From Natrialba hulunbeirensis JCM 10989 (GTDB taxonomy: Archaea; Halobacteriota; Halobacteria; Halobacteriales; Natrialbaceae), in the NCBI RefSeq assembly GCF_000337575.1, contig NZ_AOIM01000034.1, positions 16,860 through 80,859 on the forward strand: DNA of 64,000 nucleotides, read 5' to 3'. Shown in pieces: positions 8,317 to 17,849 of the stretch. Each line of letters begins with the position of its first letter. Within the stretch, counting starts at the first letter, position 1. The notes below the pieces were generated by a model. That model had not been told where the DNA came from and searched no databases. It saw nothing but the letters and a program-made list of their open reading frames with translations. The position numbers and the translations under genes are program-made.

Positions 8317-8799
8317 TTACTCGATCTGAATCTCGCCCTGCATCTGGCCGTGTGGCTCACAACGGTAGTAGGCCATCTCCTCGGAGGCAACGACGCCCTC
8401 GAGGGTCTGCTCGTCGTCGTTGACCTGGTCCGTTGCGTAGTCGTCGACGATCTCTTCGTCTTCGTCCCAGATCTCGATGTTGTGGGTACCACTGTCCTGG
8501 TTGTACCAGGTGAAGTCGTACTCCTGGCCCTCGAAGAGGACGATCGTCGGGTTCTGCTCACCAGCGATCATGTCAGGTGCGACGCCTTCCCAGCCGCCGG
8601 TTGCGCCGTCGAGTTCGATCGTGTCGACGTCTTCCCACTCCGATGGGTCGATGTCGTCGCCGCCGTTCTCGTCGCCATTTTCGGCGCCGTTTTCGTCGTC
8701 CGTATCGTCGTCGCTACATCCTGCGACGAGTGCGGTCGCGGCTGCCGCACCCGTAAGCTTCAGTGCCGTACGTCGGGAGAGAGGGTTGTTTCGACTCAT
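8317..8799 (-). CDS. halocyanin-like blue copper lipoprotein
   Basis: A 160-residue protein from MSRNNPLSRRTALKLTG, a Tat signal followed by a lipobox (ALVAGC), then an acidic Asp/Glu/Asn linker. The C-terminal cupredoxin domain (about residues 65-160) shows the type 1 copper ligands: His in SGTHNIEIW, then Cys, His and Met in YYRCEPHGQMQG. It should act as a membrane-tethered electron carrier outside the cytoplasmic membrane. The internal ATG at 8799 is preferred over 8868 because a TATA-like TTTTTATG on the minus strand (8823-8831) lies about 28 bases upstream and the shorter form starts with the signal. Confidence 0.9.
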   Translation of the reverse strand: MSRNNPLSRRTALKLTGAAAATALVAGCSDDDTDDENGAENGDENGGDDIDPSEWEDVDTIELDGATGGWEGVAPDMIAGEQNPTIVLFEGQEYDFTWYNQDSGTHNIEIWDEDEEIVDDYATDQVNDDEQTLEGVVASEEMAYYRCEPHGQMQGEIQIE

Positions 8800-8971
8800 C
8801 AACAGCGTATTAGAGACCACCACATAAAAATGGCCCTCCTCTATCGGCGTGCCGTTATGCGATTTCATACCATAGTAACACTGACCAGTAGTGATTCCTT
8901 ACGACGGAGAAAGACCGTGTTACGTCGTGAACAGAGGGATAGCGGGAGTACCGACGAGACGTGCTCACCCC

Positions 8972-10282
8972 CTACCGGTCCGCCTGCGGCGACGACTTCG
9001 CACCGGACTCGAGTGACAGCCGGAGGAAGATCGGGATCGTGACGAGCGCGATTGCAATTTCGAGCCCCCCGACGACGAGGAACGCGAGGTCGTAGCCGTA
9101 GGAGCCGGCGACGGAGCCGCCGATGAGGAAACCGCCGAGGAAGCCGAGGCTGCCCGCGACGTTGAAGCCGGCCATCGCAGTTCCGCGTTCGCGTTCGTCG
9201 GCGAGGTCGGTGACGAGCGCCATCGTCGCGGGCGAGACGAGCGCGCCGAGGATGCCGACGACGATCATCGCACCGGCAGCAGAACCGACGGACGGGGCTG
9301 CCCCCACGCCGAGAATGCCGATGCCGTAACAGGCGGAGCCGACCACGACCGGAATCGTCCGCCCGATCCGGTCGGAGAGCGTCCCGAGCGGGTACTGCAG
9401 GAGGGCAAAGGGCGCGAAGAAACACGCGAGGAGCAGTCCGGTCGCACCGGGATCGAGGTTGAACGTCTCCTGGAAGTACAGCGTCCCAACGAGCGCGAAG
9501 AAGCCTGCCGTCATCCGATCGACGAAGCCGAAGGCGTAGGGCAGTGACAGTGTTGGCCGCTTGCGAACGCCCTCGAGAAGGGCACGGGCGGTCCGACGAG
9601 ACGCCGGCGTTCGGTCCTCGAGCCGAGAGACCAGAAGGCCAACACAGACGAGCAGGGTCGCCGCCGCGAGCAGCGGCGCAACTGGGTCGAGTTCGGTCAA
9701 TTGGCCGCCGATCGGGGCGCCCATCGCGGCACCGAGTCCGATGGCGATACCTGCCGCGCCCATATTACGACCGTGGCCGCCGTCGAGATCCATCAGCATC
9801 GTCATCGTTAGCGAGAACGCGCCGATGGTCATCGCACCCTGCAGGACGCGCAACAGGAGGACACCCTCGAACGGGATGGTGCCGAGCGTGGGAACGACCG
9901 CCAGCGCGGCGTAGCTCGCGGCCCCGCCGAGTGCGCTCAGTACGATAAACGGCGTCCGACGGCCCGTAACATCGCTTATCGCACCCCAGACGCCGACGAA
10001 GACGACGTAGGCCCCGAACTCGCTCACGAGAAACCACATGCTCGCATCGAGCGTCGTCGACGCGACGGGCGAACTCGCCGCATCAGCCCCCAGCACGTCG
10101 ACCAGGGTCGCGATACCCGGATAGAGCAGCAGTTGGGAGAACAGGACGGCAAAGACGACCGCCGCGAGCACCAACCGGTCACGATCACTCGAGTGCACGA
10201 CCAGAGGTTCGAACCAGGAGAATATGAAGGCGTCCGTCTCGTCGCCGTCCGTGCGCTCGCCATTAGATGCGTCGTTCGCCAC
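8972..10282 (-). CDS. MFS transporter
   Basis: A 436-residue protein with about twelve helices. The loop 2-3 motif is recognisable as GVWGAISDVTGRRTPF, and the repeat in the second half as GTLSDRIGRTIPV. The N-terminal 30 residues are acidic and soluble. The family imports or exports small solutes with an ion gradient; the layout resembles drug-efflux-like members, but no substrate is assigned. Divergent from the AT-rich islet to its right. A short inverted repeat around its likely TATA box (10331-10351) hints at local repression. Confidence 0.88.
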   Translation of the reverse strand: MANDASNGERTDGDETDAFIFSWFEPLVVHSSDRDRLVLAAVVFAVLFSQLLLYPGIATLVDVLGADAASSPVASTTLDASMWFLVSEFGAYVVFVGVWGAISDVTGRRTPFIVLSALGGAASYAALAVVPTLGTIPFEGVLLLRVLQGAMTIGAFSLTMTMLMDLDGGHGRNMGAAGIAIGLGAAMGAPIGGQLTELDPVAPLLAAATLLVCVGLLVSRLEDRTPASRRTARALLEGVRKRPTLSLPYAFGFVDRMTAGFFALVGTLYFQETFNLDPGATGLLLACFFAPFALLQYPLGTLSDRIGRTIPVVVGSACYGIGILGVGAAPSVGSAAGAMIVVGILGALVSPATMALVTDLADERERGTAMAGFNVAGSLGFLGGFLIGGSVAGSYGYDLAFLVVGGLEIAIALVTIPIFLRLSLESGAKSSPQADR

Positions 10283-10330
10283 CGCCAGGGAAGCCCGCCA
10301 GACACGTCAACAGGACTAATACCGTTAGCC

Positions 10331-10351
10331 AGTGATTTCTTAAATATCACT
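10331..10351. promoter_or_regulatory. inverted repeat flanking the probable MFS promoter
   Basis: AGTGAT and ATCACT form 6-base arms separated by 9 AT-rich bases (TTCTTAAAT), which read TATA-like on the minus strand towards the MFS gene. An operator that covers the TATA box is one reading; chance is another. Confidence 0.3.
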
Positions 10352-10646
10352 TACAGGAGAGTATTGAAGTCTATTCGGTGACCCGGACATCAACATCATA
10401 CGTAAAAATAAATGTAGATGAACGAGGGGCTATTCAAAGACCGTTCCATTTGACCAATGAAGAGCGTTTTTTACAGAGATTTGGTTAAATATAGTGCATT
10501 GAATGGATGGGATGAAATTGCGTCATAAGTAGAAGAGGTTTCAAGAGGAAGAACCCCTCCATTATATTAGATGGGAATTCTAATGGTAAATGTTTAGTTT
10601 AAGTTTATACCATAGCTTTTAATATATGTGATGAGTAATCTAATAT
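10352..10646. other. AT-rich intergenic region at the left edge of an islet
   Basis: From about 10381 the sequence becomes strongly AT-rich up to the start of the exported-protein gene. No gene or transposase remnant is visible. It ends with the promoter of the next gene. Confidence 0.5.
10615..10626 (+). promoter_or_regulatory. TATA box of the Cys-rich exported protein gene
   Basis: GCTTTTAATATA lies about 26 bases before the ATG at 10647, as expected for a leaderless transcript. Confidence 0.45.
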
Positions 10647-11543
10647 ATGGAAAGAAGAAGGTTACTCCAAGCAATTGGAAGCGGATCGGTTGGTATCGGT
10701 ACTGTAGGGGCAATTTCAGGTAGTAGTACGGCCAAAGAAAACAACATTGCAGCACGAGACCACAGTGAGGACGCTACAGCGTCTCTAATCAAACAGGCTC
10801 AATCGGATTCGGACTTACGCGCCCTCATTGATCATGCAAATGAAAACGGATGGCGTATACCGTGGGACAGTGCAACAACTAAACGTATAACCAGCCAAAC
10901 GGAAACAGGGTATTACGACTACATCGTTGTCGAGGCGGAGTCGTCTAGCCAACAAGTGGAGAAAGAGGAGGAGTTAGTATTCATTTGGATTGGTAACGAT
11001 ACAATGGGTTTAGACCTTTCGCACCATACAGTTATCCACCACGTTCAAAAAACGGACAAACCGACAGCTAGTGGCCTCTTTGGGTGGGACAAAGTAAAGG
11101 TGATAAAATCCGAGGCCGGTGATATTATCCAAACAGAGAGGGATTTCCATAGGGAGAACGAATTAGGAGCGGACGATTACACGTTCCCTCCCGGTGGTGG
11201 CAGTAGTGAATGTGTCGAAGTAGACGTCCAAATAGCTCCAGACGCAAAATGGGATTGTGTCGCCCTAGCTGTCGCGGGTGCGATTCCAACTTCCGTGCCA
11301 TGTTCGACTTGTATTCTAGATGTTACACGTACGTCGTGTGCTGTCTGCGCAATTGCGACTGTTATATACAAGGTTTCCTCGATGCATTGCTTTTCTGATT
11401 TGGGGCCTGTCGTTCAAGCAGATGTCGAAGAATGGTTTTTCGAGGAACACGATGATTTCAGTTACTCGGATTTTGCGACCTGGACAGATGAGGCACTAGT
11501 TGTTGACGAAACCTTCTACAACGAAGACCTACCTGTCTGCTAG
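10647..11543 (+). CDS. Tat-exported protein with C-terminal Cys-rich domain; halocin C8-like layout
   Basis: A 298-residue protein with a short Tat-like signal (MERRRLLQAIGSGSVGIG). Residues 30-187 contain no cysteine; all eight cysteines lie in the last 110 residues (189, 204, 219, 222, 231, 234, 248, 298) around a hydrophobic core (VALAVAGAIPTSVPCSTC, then TSCAVCAIATVIY). Halocin C8 precursors share this plan: Tat signal, immunity half, then a Cys-rich peptide released by cleavage. The link is inferred from layout, not a recognised match. A Gly-rich hinge (PPGGGSS, 181-187) precedes the first Cys. AT-rich composition marks it as acquired. The next gene begins directly at its stop codon. Confidence 0.65.
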   Translation: MERRRLLQAIGSGSVGIGTVGAISGSSTAKENNIAARDHSEDATASLIKQAQSDSDLRALIDHANENGWRIPWDSATTKRITSQTETGYYDYIVVEAESSSQQVEKEEELVFIWIGNDTMGLDLSHHTVIHHVQKTDKPTASGLFGWDKVKVIKSEAGDIIQTERDFHRENELGADDYTFPPGGGSSECVEVDVQIAPDAKWDCVALAVAGAIPTSVPCSTCILDVTRTSCAVCAIATVIYKVSSMHCFSDLGPVVQADVEEWFFEEHDDFSYSDFATWTDEALVVDETFYNEDLPVC

Positions 11544-11891
11544 GTGAGCTATAGAGCCACATTTATATCCACATGGTTATGGGAATTTAAATATATAATA
11601 CGGAGAAATATACAGAACACCATGATGAGTCCACTGCTCTTGTTGTACATCCTGTTATTTATATTTCTATTTTTGATTATAAGGAGAGAGTATGCAAGAG
11701 GGTCAGATAAGTATGAAATTTGTGGTTGGGTTATGGTGGCGGGAAGCTTTTTCTTCCTCTTTGTTACTACTACTGACATGCATGTTCCTATATTATCAAG
11801 GGTGCAAGAAGTGACTGTGTACGGTCTAATAGCCATTCAGGGGGTGGCAGCGTGGATGTTTCTCTGGTTATCGAATACGTCAAAGTTTTAA
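11544..11891 (+). CDS. small three-helix membrane protein, probable partner of the upstream exported protein
   Basis: The frame opens with GTG at 11544, immediately after the upstream TAG, giving 115 residues; an ATG pair at 11622 would give 89. The immediate abutment argues for translational coupling from 11544, but the hydrophobic part starts only after 11622. Helices are visible at LLLLYILLFIFLFLII, GWVMVAGSFFFLFV and VYGLIAIQGVAAWMFLWL. No family is recognised. A small membrane protein behind an exported Cys-rich protein could be an immunity or export factor; that is inference from position. Strongly AT-rich. Confidence 0.55.
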   Translation: MSYRATFISTWLWEFKYIIRRNIQNTMMSPLLLLYILLFIFLFLIIRREYARGSDKYEICGWVMVAGSFFFLFVTTTDMHVPILSRVQEVTVYGLIAIQGVAAWMFLWLSNTSKF

Positions 11892-12085
11892 TATCTTATC
11901 TGTGGCAGACTAAATTGGTTATTGGCGTTAGTTTTACAGATAGTTATTAATACGACTACAGACGGCCACACCAGATAACCCGATTCAGCCCACGTTTTAA
12001 TTCCGGAGTGTTATCACTAGCCACAGACAGCGGTTTTTGCCGTTACTGAGGCGCATATGAGTCTGGAGTTATATGCATACTGAAC

Positions 12086-13426
12086 ATGAGCGACGACGCG
12101 AGCGACGGGACCGACGCCGAGTTCGGGACGGCGGAATTCGGCACGCGGAGCGTTCACGCCGGCCAGCGAGCCGATCCGGCCACTGGTGCGCGCGCCCCGC
12201 CGATCTACCAGACGACATCCTACACCTTCCCCGACGCCGAGACCGCCGCCGAGCGCTACGCGCTGGCGGACGACGGCTACATCTACTCTCGAATCAGCAA
12301 CCCCACCGTCGAAATGCTCGAGGACCGCCTCGCCTCACTCGAGAACGGGGCGGGCGCGGTCGCGACGGGCAGCGGTATGGCCGCACTCGACTCGGCCACC
12401 CTGATCCTCGCCGAGGCGGGCGACAACGTCGTCTGCTCGACCGACACCTACGGCGGGACGACGGCCTACTTCGCGAAGACCGCAACGCGACGCGACATCG
12501 AACCCAGATTCGTGCCGACACTCGAGTACGACGCCTACGAGGAAGCCATCGACGAGGACACCGCCTTCGTGCACGTCGAGACGATCGGCAATCCCTCGCT
12601 CGTCACGCCGGATTTCGAACGCGTGGCCGAAATCGCCCACGACAACGGCGTGCCGCTGGTGGTCGACAACACGTTCGCGACGCCGGCGCTCTGTCGGCCG
12701 CTCGAGCACGGGGCCGACGTGGTCTGGGAGTCGACGACGAAGTGGCTCCACGGCTCGGGGACGACCGTCGGCGGCGTGCTCGTCGACGGCGGCACGTTCC
12801 CGTGGGGCGAGCACGGCTACGACGAGGTTGCCGGACAGAATCACGCCTACCACGACGTCGACTTCTCGCGGGACTTCCCCGAAGCACCGTTCGCCGCCGC
12901 TGCTCGCTTCCGCTCGCTTCGCAGCCTCGGCAACCAGCAGTCACCCTTTGACGCCTGGCAGACGCTACAGGGACTCGAGTCCCTCCCGCTGCGGATGGAC
13001 AAACACTGCGAGAACGCGGCCATCGTCGCGGAGTACCTGGCCGACCACGAGGATGTCGCCTGGGTGACCCAGCCCGGACTCGAGTCCCATCCGACCCACG
13101 ACAACGCCGCGCGCTACCTGGCCGACTACGGCGGCATGGTTGCGTTCGGTCTCGAGACCGGCTACGAGGGCGGAAAGACGTTCTGTGAGAGCGTGGAAGT
13201 CGCTCAGTTCCTCGCGAACATCGGCGACGCGAAGACGCTGGTGATCCACCCCGCGAGCACGACTCACGGTCAGCTCACCCCCGAGGAGCAAGCGGAGGCC
13301 GGCGTCACGCCGGATCTGATCCGCATGTCGGTCGGCATCGAGGACCCCGCGGACATCCTCGCCGACCTCGAGCAGGCGATTGAAACCGCGACACGGACGG
13401 CGACGGAGGGCGACGGACGAACATGA
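12086..13426 (+). CDS. metY: O-acetylhomoserine sulfhydrylase (aminocarboxypropyltransferase)
   Basis: A 446-residue Cys/Met-metabolism PLP enzyme. Visible motifs: [18 protein letters not shown] near the N terminus, [12 protein letters not shown], the cofactor loop [18 protein letters not shown] and the PLP-lysine segment [11 protein letters not shown]. It makes homocysteine from O-acetylhomoserine and sulfide (or homologous thiols). The downstream metX overlaps by four bases (ATGA), which supports this substrate: MetX makes the O-acetylhomoserine used here. The C-terminal [11 protein letters not shown] is typical acidic haloarchaeal sequence. GC rises sharply at its start compared with the islet upstream. 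Confidence 0.93.
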   Translation: MSDDASDGTDAEFGTAEFGTRSVHAGQRADPATGARAPPIYQTTSYTFPDAETAAERYALADDGYIYSRISNPTVEMLEDRLASLENGAGAVATGSGMAALDSATLILAEAGDNVVCSTDTYGGTTAYFAKTATRRDIEPRFVPTLEYDAYEEAIDEDTAFVHVETIGNPSLVTPDFERVAEIAHDNGVPLVVDNTFATPALCRPLEHGADVVWESTTKWLHGSGTTVGGVLVDGGTFPWGEHGYDEVAGQNHAYHDVDFSRDFPEAPFAAAARFRSLRSLGNQQSPFDAWQTLQGLESLPLRMDKHCENAAIVAEYLADHEDVAWVTQPGLESHPTHDNAARYLADYGGMVAFGLETGYEGGKTFCESVEVAQFLANIGDAKTLVIHPASTTHGQLTPEEQAEAGVTPDLIRMSVGIEDPADILADLEQAIETATRTATEGDGRT

Positions 13427-14637
13427 CGACGACCGACGTGCAGTCGCTCGGCGAGTTCACGTTCGAGTGTGGCGAGTCGATCCCGAATCTCGAGGTGGCC
13501 TACGAGACGTACGGCGAGTTCACCGGCGATAACGCCGTCCTCGTCTGCCACGCGCTGACCGGGAGCGCACACGTCGCCCGCCGCCCCGACGCCGGCGACG
13601 ACACCGCGGGACAGGCTCGCGCCTGGTGGGGCGACGTCGTCGGTCCCGGAAAGGCGGTCGACACCACCGAGTACTACGTCGTCTGTGCGAACGTTCCCGG
13701 CTCCTGCTACGGGACGACGGGGCCCGCGAGTACGAACCCCGAAACCGGCGAGCCCTACGGCACCGACTTCCCGCCGGTCACGGTCGGCGACTGGACGCGC
13801 GCACAGCGTCGGCTGCTCGACGAACTCGGCGTCGGGCGACTGCACACCCTCATCGGTGGCAGCGTCGGCGGGATGAACGTCCTCGACTGGCTCTCGCGGT
13901 ATCCCGACGACGTCGAGCGCGCGGCGGCCGTCGCCACGGCCGCGAGACTCGACGCGCAGTGTCTCGCGCTGGATACGGTCGCTCGCCGAGCGATCACGGG
14001 CGATCCGAACTGGAACGGCGGGCACTACTACGGGGGACCGGAGCCGGAGGAGGGCCTCGCACGTGCTCGCCAGATCGGCCACATCATGTACCTCTCGAAG
14101 GCCTCGATGTCCCAGAAGTTCGGCCGACGCTCGGCAGGCCGCGAGACAGTTCGCGAGGAATCACCGGACCCCGCAGCGTCGTTTTTCCCCTACCGCGAGG
14201 TCGAATCCTACCTCGACTACCAGGCCGAGAAGTTCACCGACCGCTTCGATGCGAATAGCTACTTGTACCTCACGCGCGCAATGGACGACTACGACCTCTC
14301 GACCGGGTACGAATCCGACGCGGCCGCACTCGCGGCTTTCGAGGGCGAACTCCTCCTCCTCTCGTTCACCGGCGACTGGCACTTCACCGTCGAACAGTCC
14401 GAAGCGGTCGCCGAAGCCTGCCGCGAGGCCGGCGTCGACGTTTCCCACCACGTCGTCGAATCGGACCACGGCCATGACGCCTTCCTCGTCGAACCGGAGA
14501 AGGTCGGCCCGCCGCTGTCGACCGTACTCGAGGAGGGACTCGTCGGGCGGACGATTACGGATACGACAGATGGTGACGAACCGACGGGCGAATCGGAGTC
14601 GTTTGCACCCGTTCACACCAGTCTGTTTTCCGAGTAA
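13423..14637 (+). CDS. metX: homoserine O-acetyltransferase
   Basis: A 404-residue alpha/beta-hydrolase-fold acyltransferase. The nucleophile motif is [12 protein letters not shown], the oxyanion region [11 protein letters not shown], and the catalytic Asp/His pair falls in [12 protein letters not shown] and [12 protein letters not shown]. The segment [21 protein letters not shown] is characteristic of MetX. It acetylates homoserine with acetyl-CoA in methionine synthesis. Translationally coupled to metY by an ATGA overlap, so the two form an operon. The last 45 residues are an acidic tail beyond the catalytic domain. Confidence 0.93.
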   Translation: MTTTDVQSLGEFTFECGESIPNLEVAYETYGEFTGDNAVLVCHALTGSAHVARRPDAGDDTAGQARAWWGDVVGPGKAVDTTEYYVVCANVPGSCYGTTGPASTNPETGEPYGTDFPPVTVGDWTRAQRRLLDELGVGRLHTLIGGSVGGMNVLDWLSRYPDDVERAAAVATAARLDAQCLALDTVARRAITGDPNWNGGHYYGGPEPEEGLARARQIGHIMYLSKASMSQKFGRRSAGRETVREESPDPAASFFPYREVESYLDYQAEKFTDRFDANSYLYLTRAMDDYDLSTGYESDAAALAAFEGELLLLSFTGDWHFTVEQSEAVAEACREAGVDVSHHVVESDHGHDAFLVEPEKVGPPLSTVLEEGLVGRTITDTTDGDEPTGESESFAPVHTSLFSE

Positions 14638-14663
14638 CAGCCAGAAAAGCGGCGTGTAACACG

Positions 14664-15065
14664 TCAGTCGGCCGTGTTCACATGCCCCTGCCGCGGGGAC
14701 TGGTCGTCCTGTCCGCCATCGAATCGAACGTACTGGGTGGCAACGCTGCGGCCCGGTCGCCGTCGTGCCAGCCACCGTCGCAGGTCGCTACCGAGCAGGT
14801 CGAGCCCCGTTGCACGCATAAATCGTCGCGCCGGCGGGGAACGGAACATCGTAATCAGCGCCCACATCGTCCCGGCCGTAAACGTGCCGAGCGCCGAAAA
14901 CGTCATTCCGAGTGTCAGGAAGGTAAGCGTATAGACGTAGCCAATCGTCATCGAGGGGATACTCGTTCCGAGCGGCACACGAGCGCTGGCGTTCGCCAGC
15001 GTTGGCCCGAGAAAGACCACGGAGAGACCGCTACCGATCATGAACACGAAGTCTTGCCACATCAT
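14664..15065 (-). CDS. small membrane protein of unknown function
   Basis: A 133-residue protein starts MMWQDFVFMIGSGLSVVFLGP; a TTG one codon upstream is possible. Two to three helices are visible (residues 5-25, 40-60 and 63-78), followed by a basic, Arg-rich cytoplasmic tail with LDLLGSDLRRWLARRRPG. No family is recognised. It converges with metX, 26 bases away, and stands alone. Confidence 0.6.
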   Translation of the reverse strand: MMWQDFVFMIGSGLSVVFLGPTLANASARVPLGTSIPSMTIGYVYTLTFLTLGMTFSALGTFTAGTMWALITMFRSPPARRFMRATGLDLLGSDLRRWLARRRPGRSVATQYVRFDGGQDDQSPRQGHVNTAD

Positions 15066-15268
15066 CAAATCCAGTTACTCGATTATGAGTTAAAACTCTC
15101 TCGGTCGGGAAATAGGCCATTACAGTGGATACTCGGAAGCGCGAGAACGTCGTGCACAGCAGTCAATCGGCAGCGAGTAAACCGCGTCGATCATACTGCC
15201 GGACAGAACGATTCGAAGGTCGGTCGCGCTACTGCGGCCGACTTCTCACTGACTTCTGTCAGGCAGTA

Positions 15269-15907
15269 TCACTCGAGTACAGCGTTGGACTCGAGTACCT
15301 CGCGCGCTTCGGCCATCGAGGAGACGACGACGTCACAGTGTGGTTCAACGGCCGGTTTCGGCTCGAAACCGATCGCGAGGCCGGCGACCTCGAGCATCGG
15401 AAGGTCGTTCGCACCGTCGCCGATCGCGACGGTCTCCTCGAGGTCGGCACCGACATCGTCGGCGAGCGACTCGAGTGCGTCGTCCTTGGTGCCCTCGATT
15501 AGTGAGCCGTTGACCTCGCCGGTGAGTTCGCCGTCCACCAGCGGGAGGCGGTTCGAAACGATGTGGTCGACGGCGACACCCTCGCGCTCGAGTGCCGCTG
15601 CGACGCCGCGTTCGAAGCCGCCGGTCAGGATAGCGGTCGTGATACCGGCGGTGTTGAGCGCCTCGATCAGGTCTGCCGCACCCGGTCGCAGTTCGACTTG
15701 TTCGTAGGCGGCGGTCGCGTCGGATTCTGGCAGGCCTTCGAGGAGAGCCGCCCGTTCCCGGAGGCTTTCGGCGTAACCGATCTCGTTGTTCATCGCACGC
15801 TCGGTGATTTCGGCCATCTCGTCGGCGACGTTGCAACGCTCGCCGAGCAGTACCGTCATCTCGGAGTCCGAAAGGGTCCCGTCGAAGTCGAAAGCGACGA
15901 CTGTCAT
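15269..15907 (-). CDS. serB: phosphoserine phosphatase
   Basis: A 212-residue HAD-superfamily phosphatase. Motif I is VAFDFDGTLSDSE (Asp7 nucleophile, Asp9 acid/base), motif II TAILTGGF, motif III the Lys in EGTKDDAL, and motif IV AIGDGANDLPML. The cap contains the Glu-rich helix seen in SerB. It dephosphorylates phosphoserine in the last step of serine synthesis; serA, which encodes the first step, lies 6 kb away on the other strand. The ATG at 15907 gives the canonical MTVVAFDFDG start; the frame runs further upstream but without homology. Confidence 0.92.
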   Translation of the reverse strand: MTVVAFDFDGTLSDSEMTVLLGERCNVADEMAEITERAMNNEIGYAESLRERAALLEGLPESDATAAYEQVELRPGAADLIEALNTAGITTAILTGGFERGVAAALEREGVAVDHIVSNRLPLVDGELTGEVNGSLIEGTKDDALESLADDVGADLEETVAIGDGANDLPMLEVAGLAIGFEPKPAVEPHCDVVVSSMAEAREVLESNAVLE

Positions 15908-16291
15908 CGCTCGCCGATTGTGGGCGGCCGGATAAACCAGTTCAGGTTCACGGCAGGTTTCACACGGCACCACAATCGTCCCGCGTGTGGCCTTGCCACG
16001 TTGGACCGACCAACGACGGCTACTGGCTGATACGTGGTGCGAATCTGCGAAAGTCGTACTCGAGTAGGGGTCTGCTCGACTCATCAATCGTCGGGAGCTA
16101 TCGATGCGTGAACCAGAACATTCACAAGTTTACTTTCAGTACATAAATTCAGGTTGCACAATGAGCATCAATGACGGTGATCAGGATCGAATTAGCACCA
16201 GTTGCGGCTGGAAACTAACGAGTACGAGAATCCTTGTTAACCTCCACCCCTAGTTAGCAAGTATTATTAAAATATAGAATTAGTTAATAAC
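15908..16291. other. intergenic region with promoter of the peptide transporter operon
   Basis: The left half is GC-rich and upstream of serB. From about 16130 it is AT-rich. A 30-codon ORF at 16161-16253 has no supporting features and is not called. The last 35 bases hold the operon promoter. Confidence 0.45.
16261..16277 (+). promoter_or_regulatory. TATA region of the ABC transporter operon
   Basis: GTATTATTAAAATATAG lies 15-31 bases before the tandem ATGs at 16292 and 16295, in an otherwise GC-rich region. Confidence 0.4.
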
Positions 16292-17848
16292 ATGATGGAC
16301 ACAGCACCCACACGTCGACAACTCCTTACTGCCGGAGTTGGCGCTGGAATCGTCGGTCTCGCCGGCTGTGCGGAGACCAGTCTGGATGCGGAAGCGGACG
16401 GGACGTTCACGATCGTCCCGACTGCGGACCCGACGGGAACGGGCGACTCCTGGGACAACTGGGGTGGGATGACACCCTACTGGACGCGGGTCATCGAACC
16501 ACTGGTCTGGGGGACCGACGGGATGCAACCACAGCCGTGGCTCGCGACCGACTGGACCGCGACAGACGACACTACCTGGGTGTTCGACCTCCGGGAGGGC
16601 GTCACCTTCCACAACGGCGACGAGATGACCGCGGACGACGTCGTCCACTCCTTCGAGGAGGACATTCTCACCGAGCGTGGCGACTTCGTTCACGGCTGGC
16701 TCCACGTAGAACCCGGCAGCGTCGACCGGATCGACGACTACACCGTCTCCTTCGAGACGACGGAGCCGTTCCCCGGATTCCCCGGAACGATCGCACACAA
16801 CATGATCGACATCCAGCCGGCCGAGGCCGACCGCCGCGCCGGCGAAATCATCGGTACTGGCCCGTTCACGCTGGCCGAGATGGAACAGGGTCAACAGCTT
16901 CGCGTCGAACGCTTCGAGGACTACTGGGGCGGCGCTCCCGAACCCACCGAACTCACGTTCCGGGCCGCCGAGGACGCGACGACCCGAACCGACCTGCTCG
17001 TCGCCGGTGAGGTCGACCTTATCTACGAGCCCGCGACGAGCCGAATCGACGGACTACGTGAACGTGGCGACGTGCGCATCGAAACCGAACAGTCCTCCGG
17101 CTCGGTATTCGTCTCGATCAACATCCACCGAGAGCCGACCGACGATGCCGACCTTCGACGGGCGCTCAACTACGCGATCTCGCAGGACGAAATCGTCACC
17201 ACCGTCCTCGAAGGCGTCGGCCAGCCCGCCAGCGGCCCGCTCTCGACGGTCATCGACTGGGCCGCCGACGAGGAACTGCCGGCCTACGAGCGCGACCGTG
17301 ACAGGGCGCGTGACCTCGTCTCGCAGTCGTCCTACGACGGCGAGGAACTCACCTGCCTCGTCGAGAACGATATGGACGACGGCCGCACGCTCGTCCAGAT
17401 CCTCCAGGAGGAGTACGAGAAGATCGGCGTGACGCTCGACGTGGAGGTACTCGAGAGCGCCTCGCTCCGGGACCGAACCGACCGCGGCGAGTTCCACCTC
17501 GAACTCGGCACGTCGCAGTCGAACAGTCCGGCGGCGGACTACATCATGTGGGAGAACTTCCACACGATGGGCATCTCGAACAAGGACCTGTACGAAGCCG
17601 AGGGGACGGGCCTACACAACCTCGGCGGCGAGGTCGACGAACTGATCGAGACCGGCTTCCAGTCACACGACCCAGACGAGAAGCGCGAGGCGTACGTCGC
17701 CGCCCAGCGTGAGATTATGGACGCAGGCGTCGTTATCCCTCTGTTCTATCGGGAGTACGTCGTCGCCGCGGACGCCGAACTCGAGGGGCTCGACCTCCAT
17801 CCGATCGACAAGTTCGCCCAGTGGGGCGAGCTGACGCGAACGACGTAG
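16292..17848 (+). CDS. ABC transporter substrate-binding lipoprotein, family 5 (peptide/nickel type)
   Basis: A 518-residue protein with a Tat lipoprotein signal (MMDTAPTRRQLLTAGVGAG, then GLAGC). The mature part is SBP family 5: VFDLREGVTFHNGDEMTADDVV is the family signature (read in two pieces), and IIGTGPFTLAEM follows. It captures a solute, usually a di- or oligopeptide, outside the cell and delivers it to the permeases encoded next. First gene of a four-gene operon; one base separates its stop from the next start. The ligand cannot be read from sequence. Confidence 0.92.
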   Translation: MMDTAPTRRQLLTAGVGAGIVGLAGCAETSLDAEADGTFTIVPTADPTGTGDSWDNWGGMTPYWTRVIEPLVWGTDGMQPQPWLATDWTATDDTTWVFDLREGVTFHNGDEMTADDVVHSFEEDILTERGDFVHGWLHVEPGSVDRIDDYTVSFETTEPFPGFPGTIAHNMIDIQPAEADRRAGEIIGTGPFTLAEMEQGQQLRVERFEDYWGGAPEPTELTFRAAEDATTRTDLLVAGEVDLIYEPATSRIDGLRERGDVRIETEQSSGSVFVSINIHREPTDDADLRRALNYAISQDEIVTTVLEGVGQPASGPLSTVIDWAADEELPAYERDRDRARDLVSQSSYDGEELTCLVENDMDDGRTLVQILQEEYEKIGVTLDVEVLESASLRDRTDRGEFHLELGTSQSNSPAADYIMWENFHTMGISNKDLYEAEGTGLHNLGGEVDELIETGFQSHDPDEKREAYVAAQREIMDAGVVIPLFYREYVVAADAELEGLDLHPIDKFAQWGELTRTT

Positions 17849-17849
17849 C

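Noticed and set aside
16161-16253. A 30-codon ORF (MSINDGDQDR...) before the transporter operon
   Set aside because: A TATA-like element is only about 15 bases upstream, and no coupling, hydrophobicity or homology supports it.
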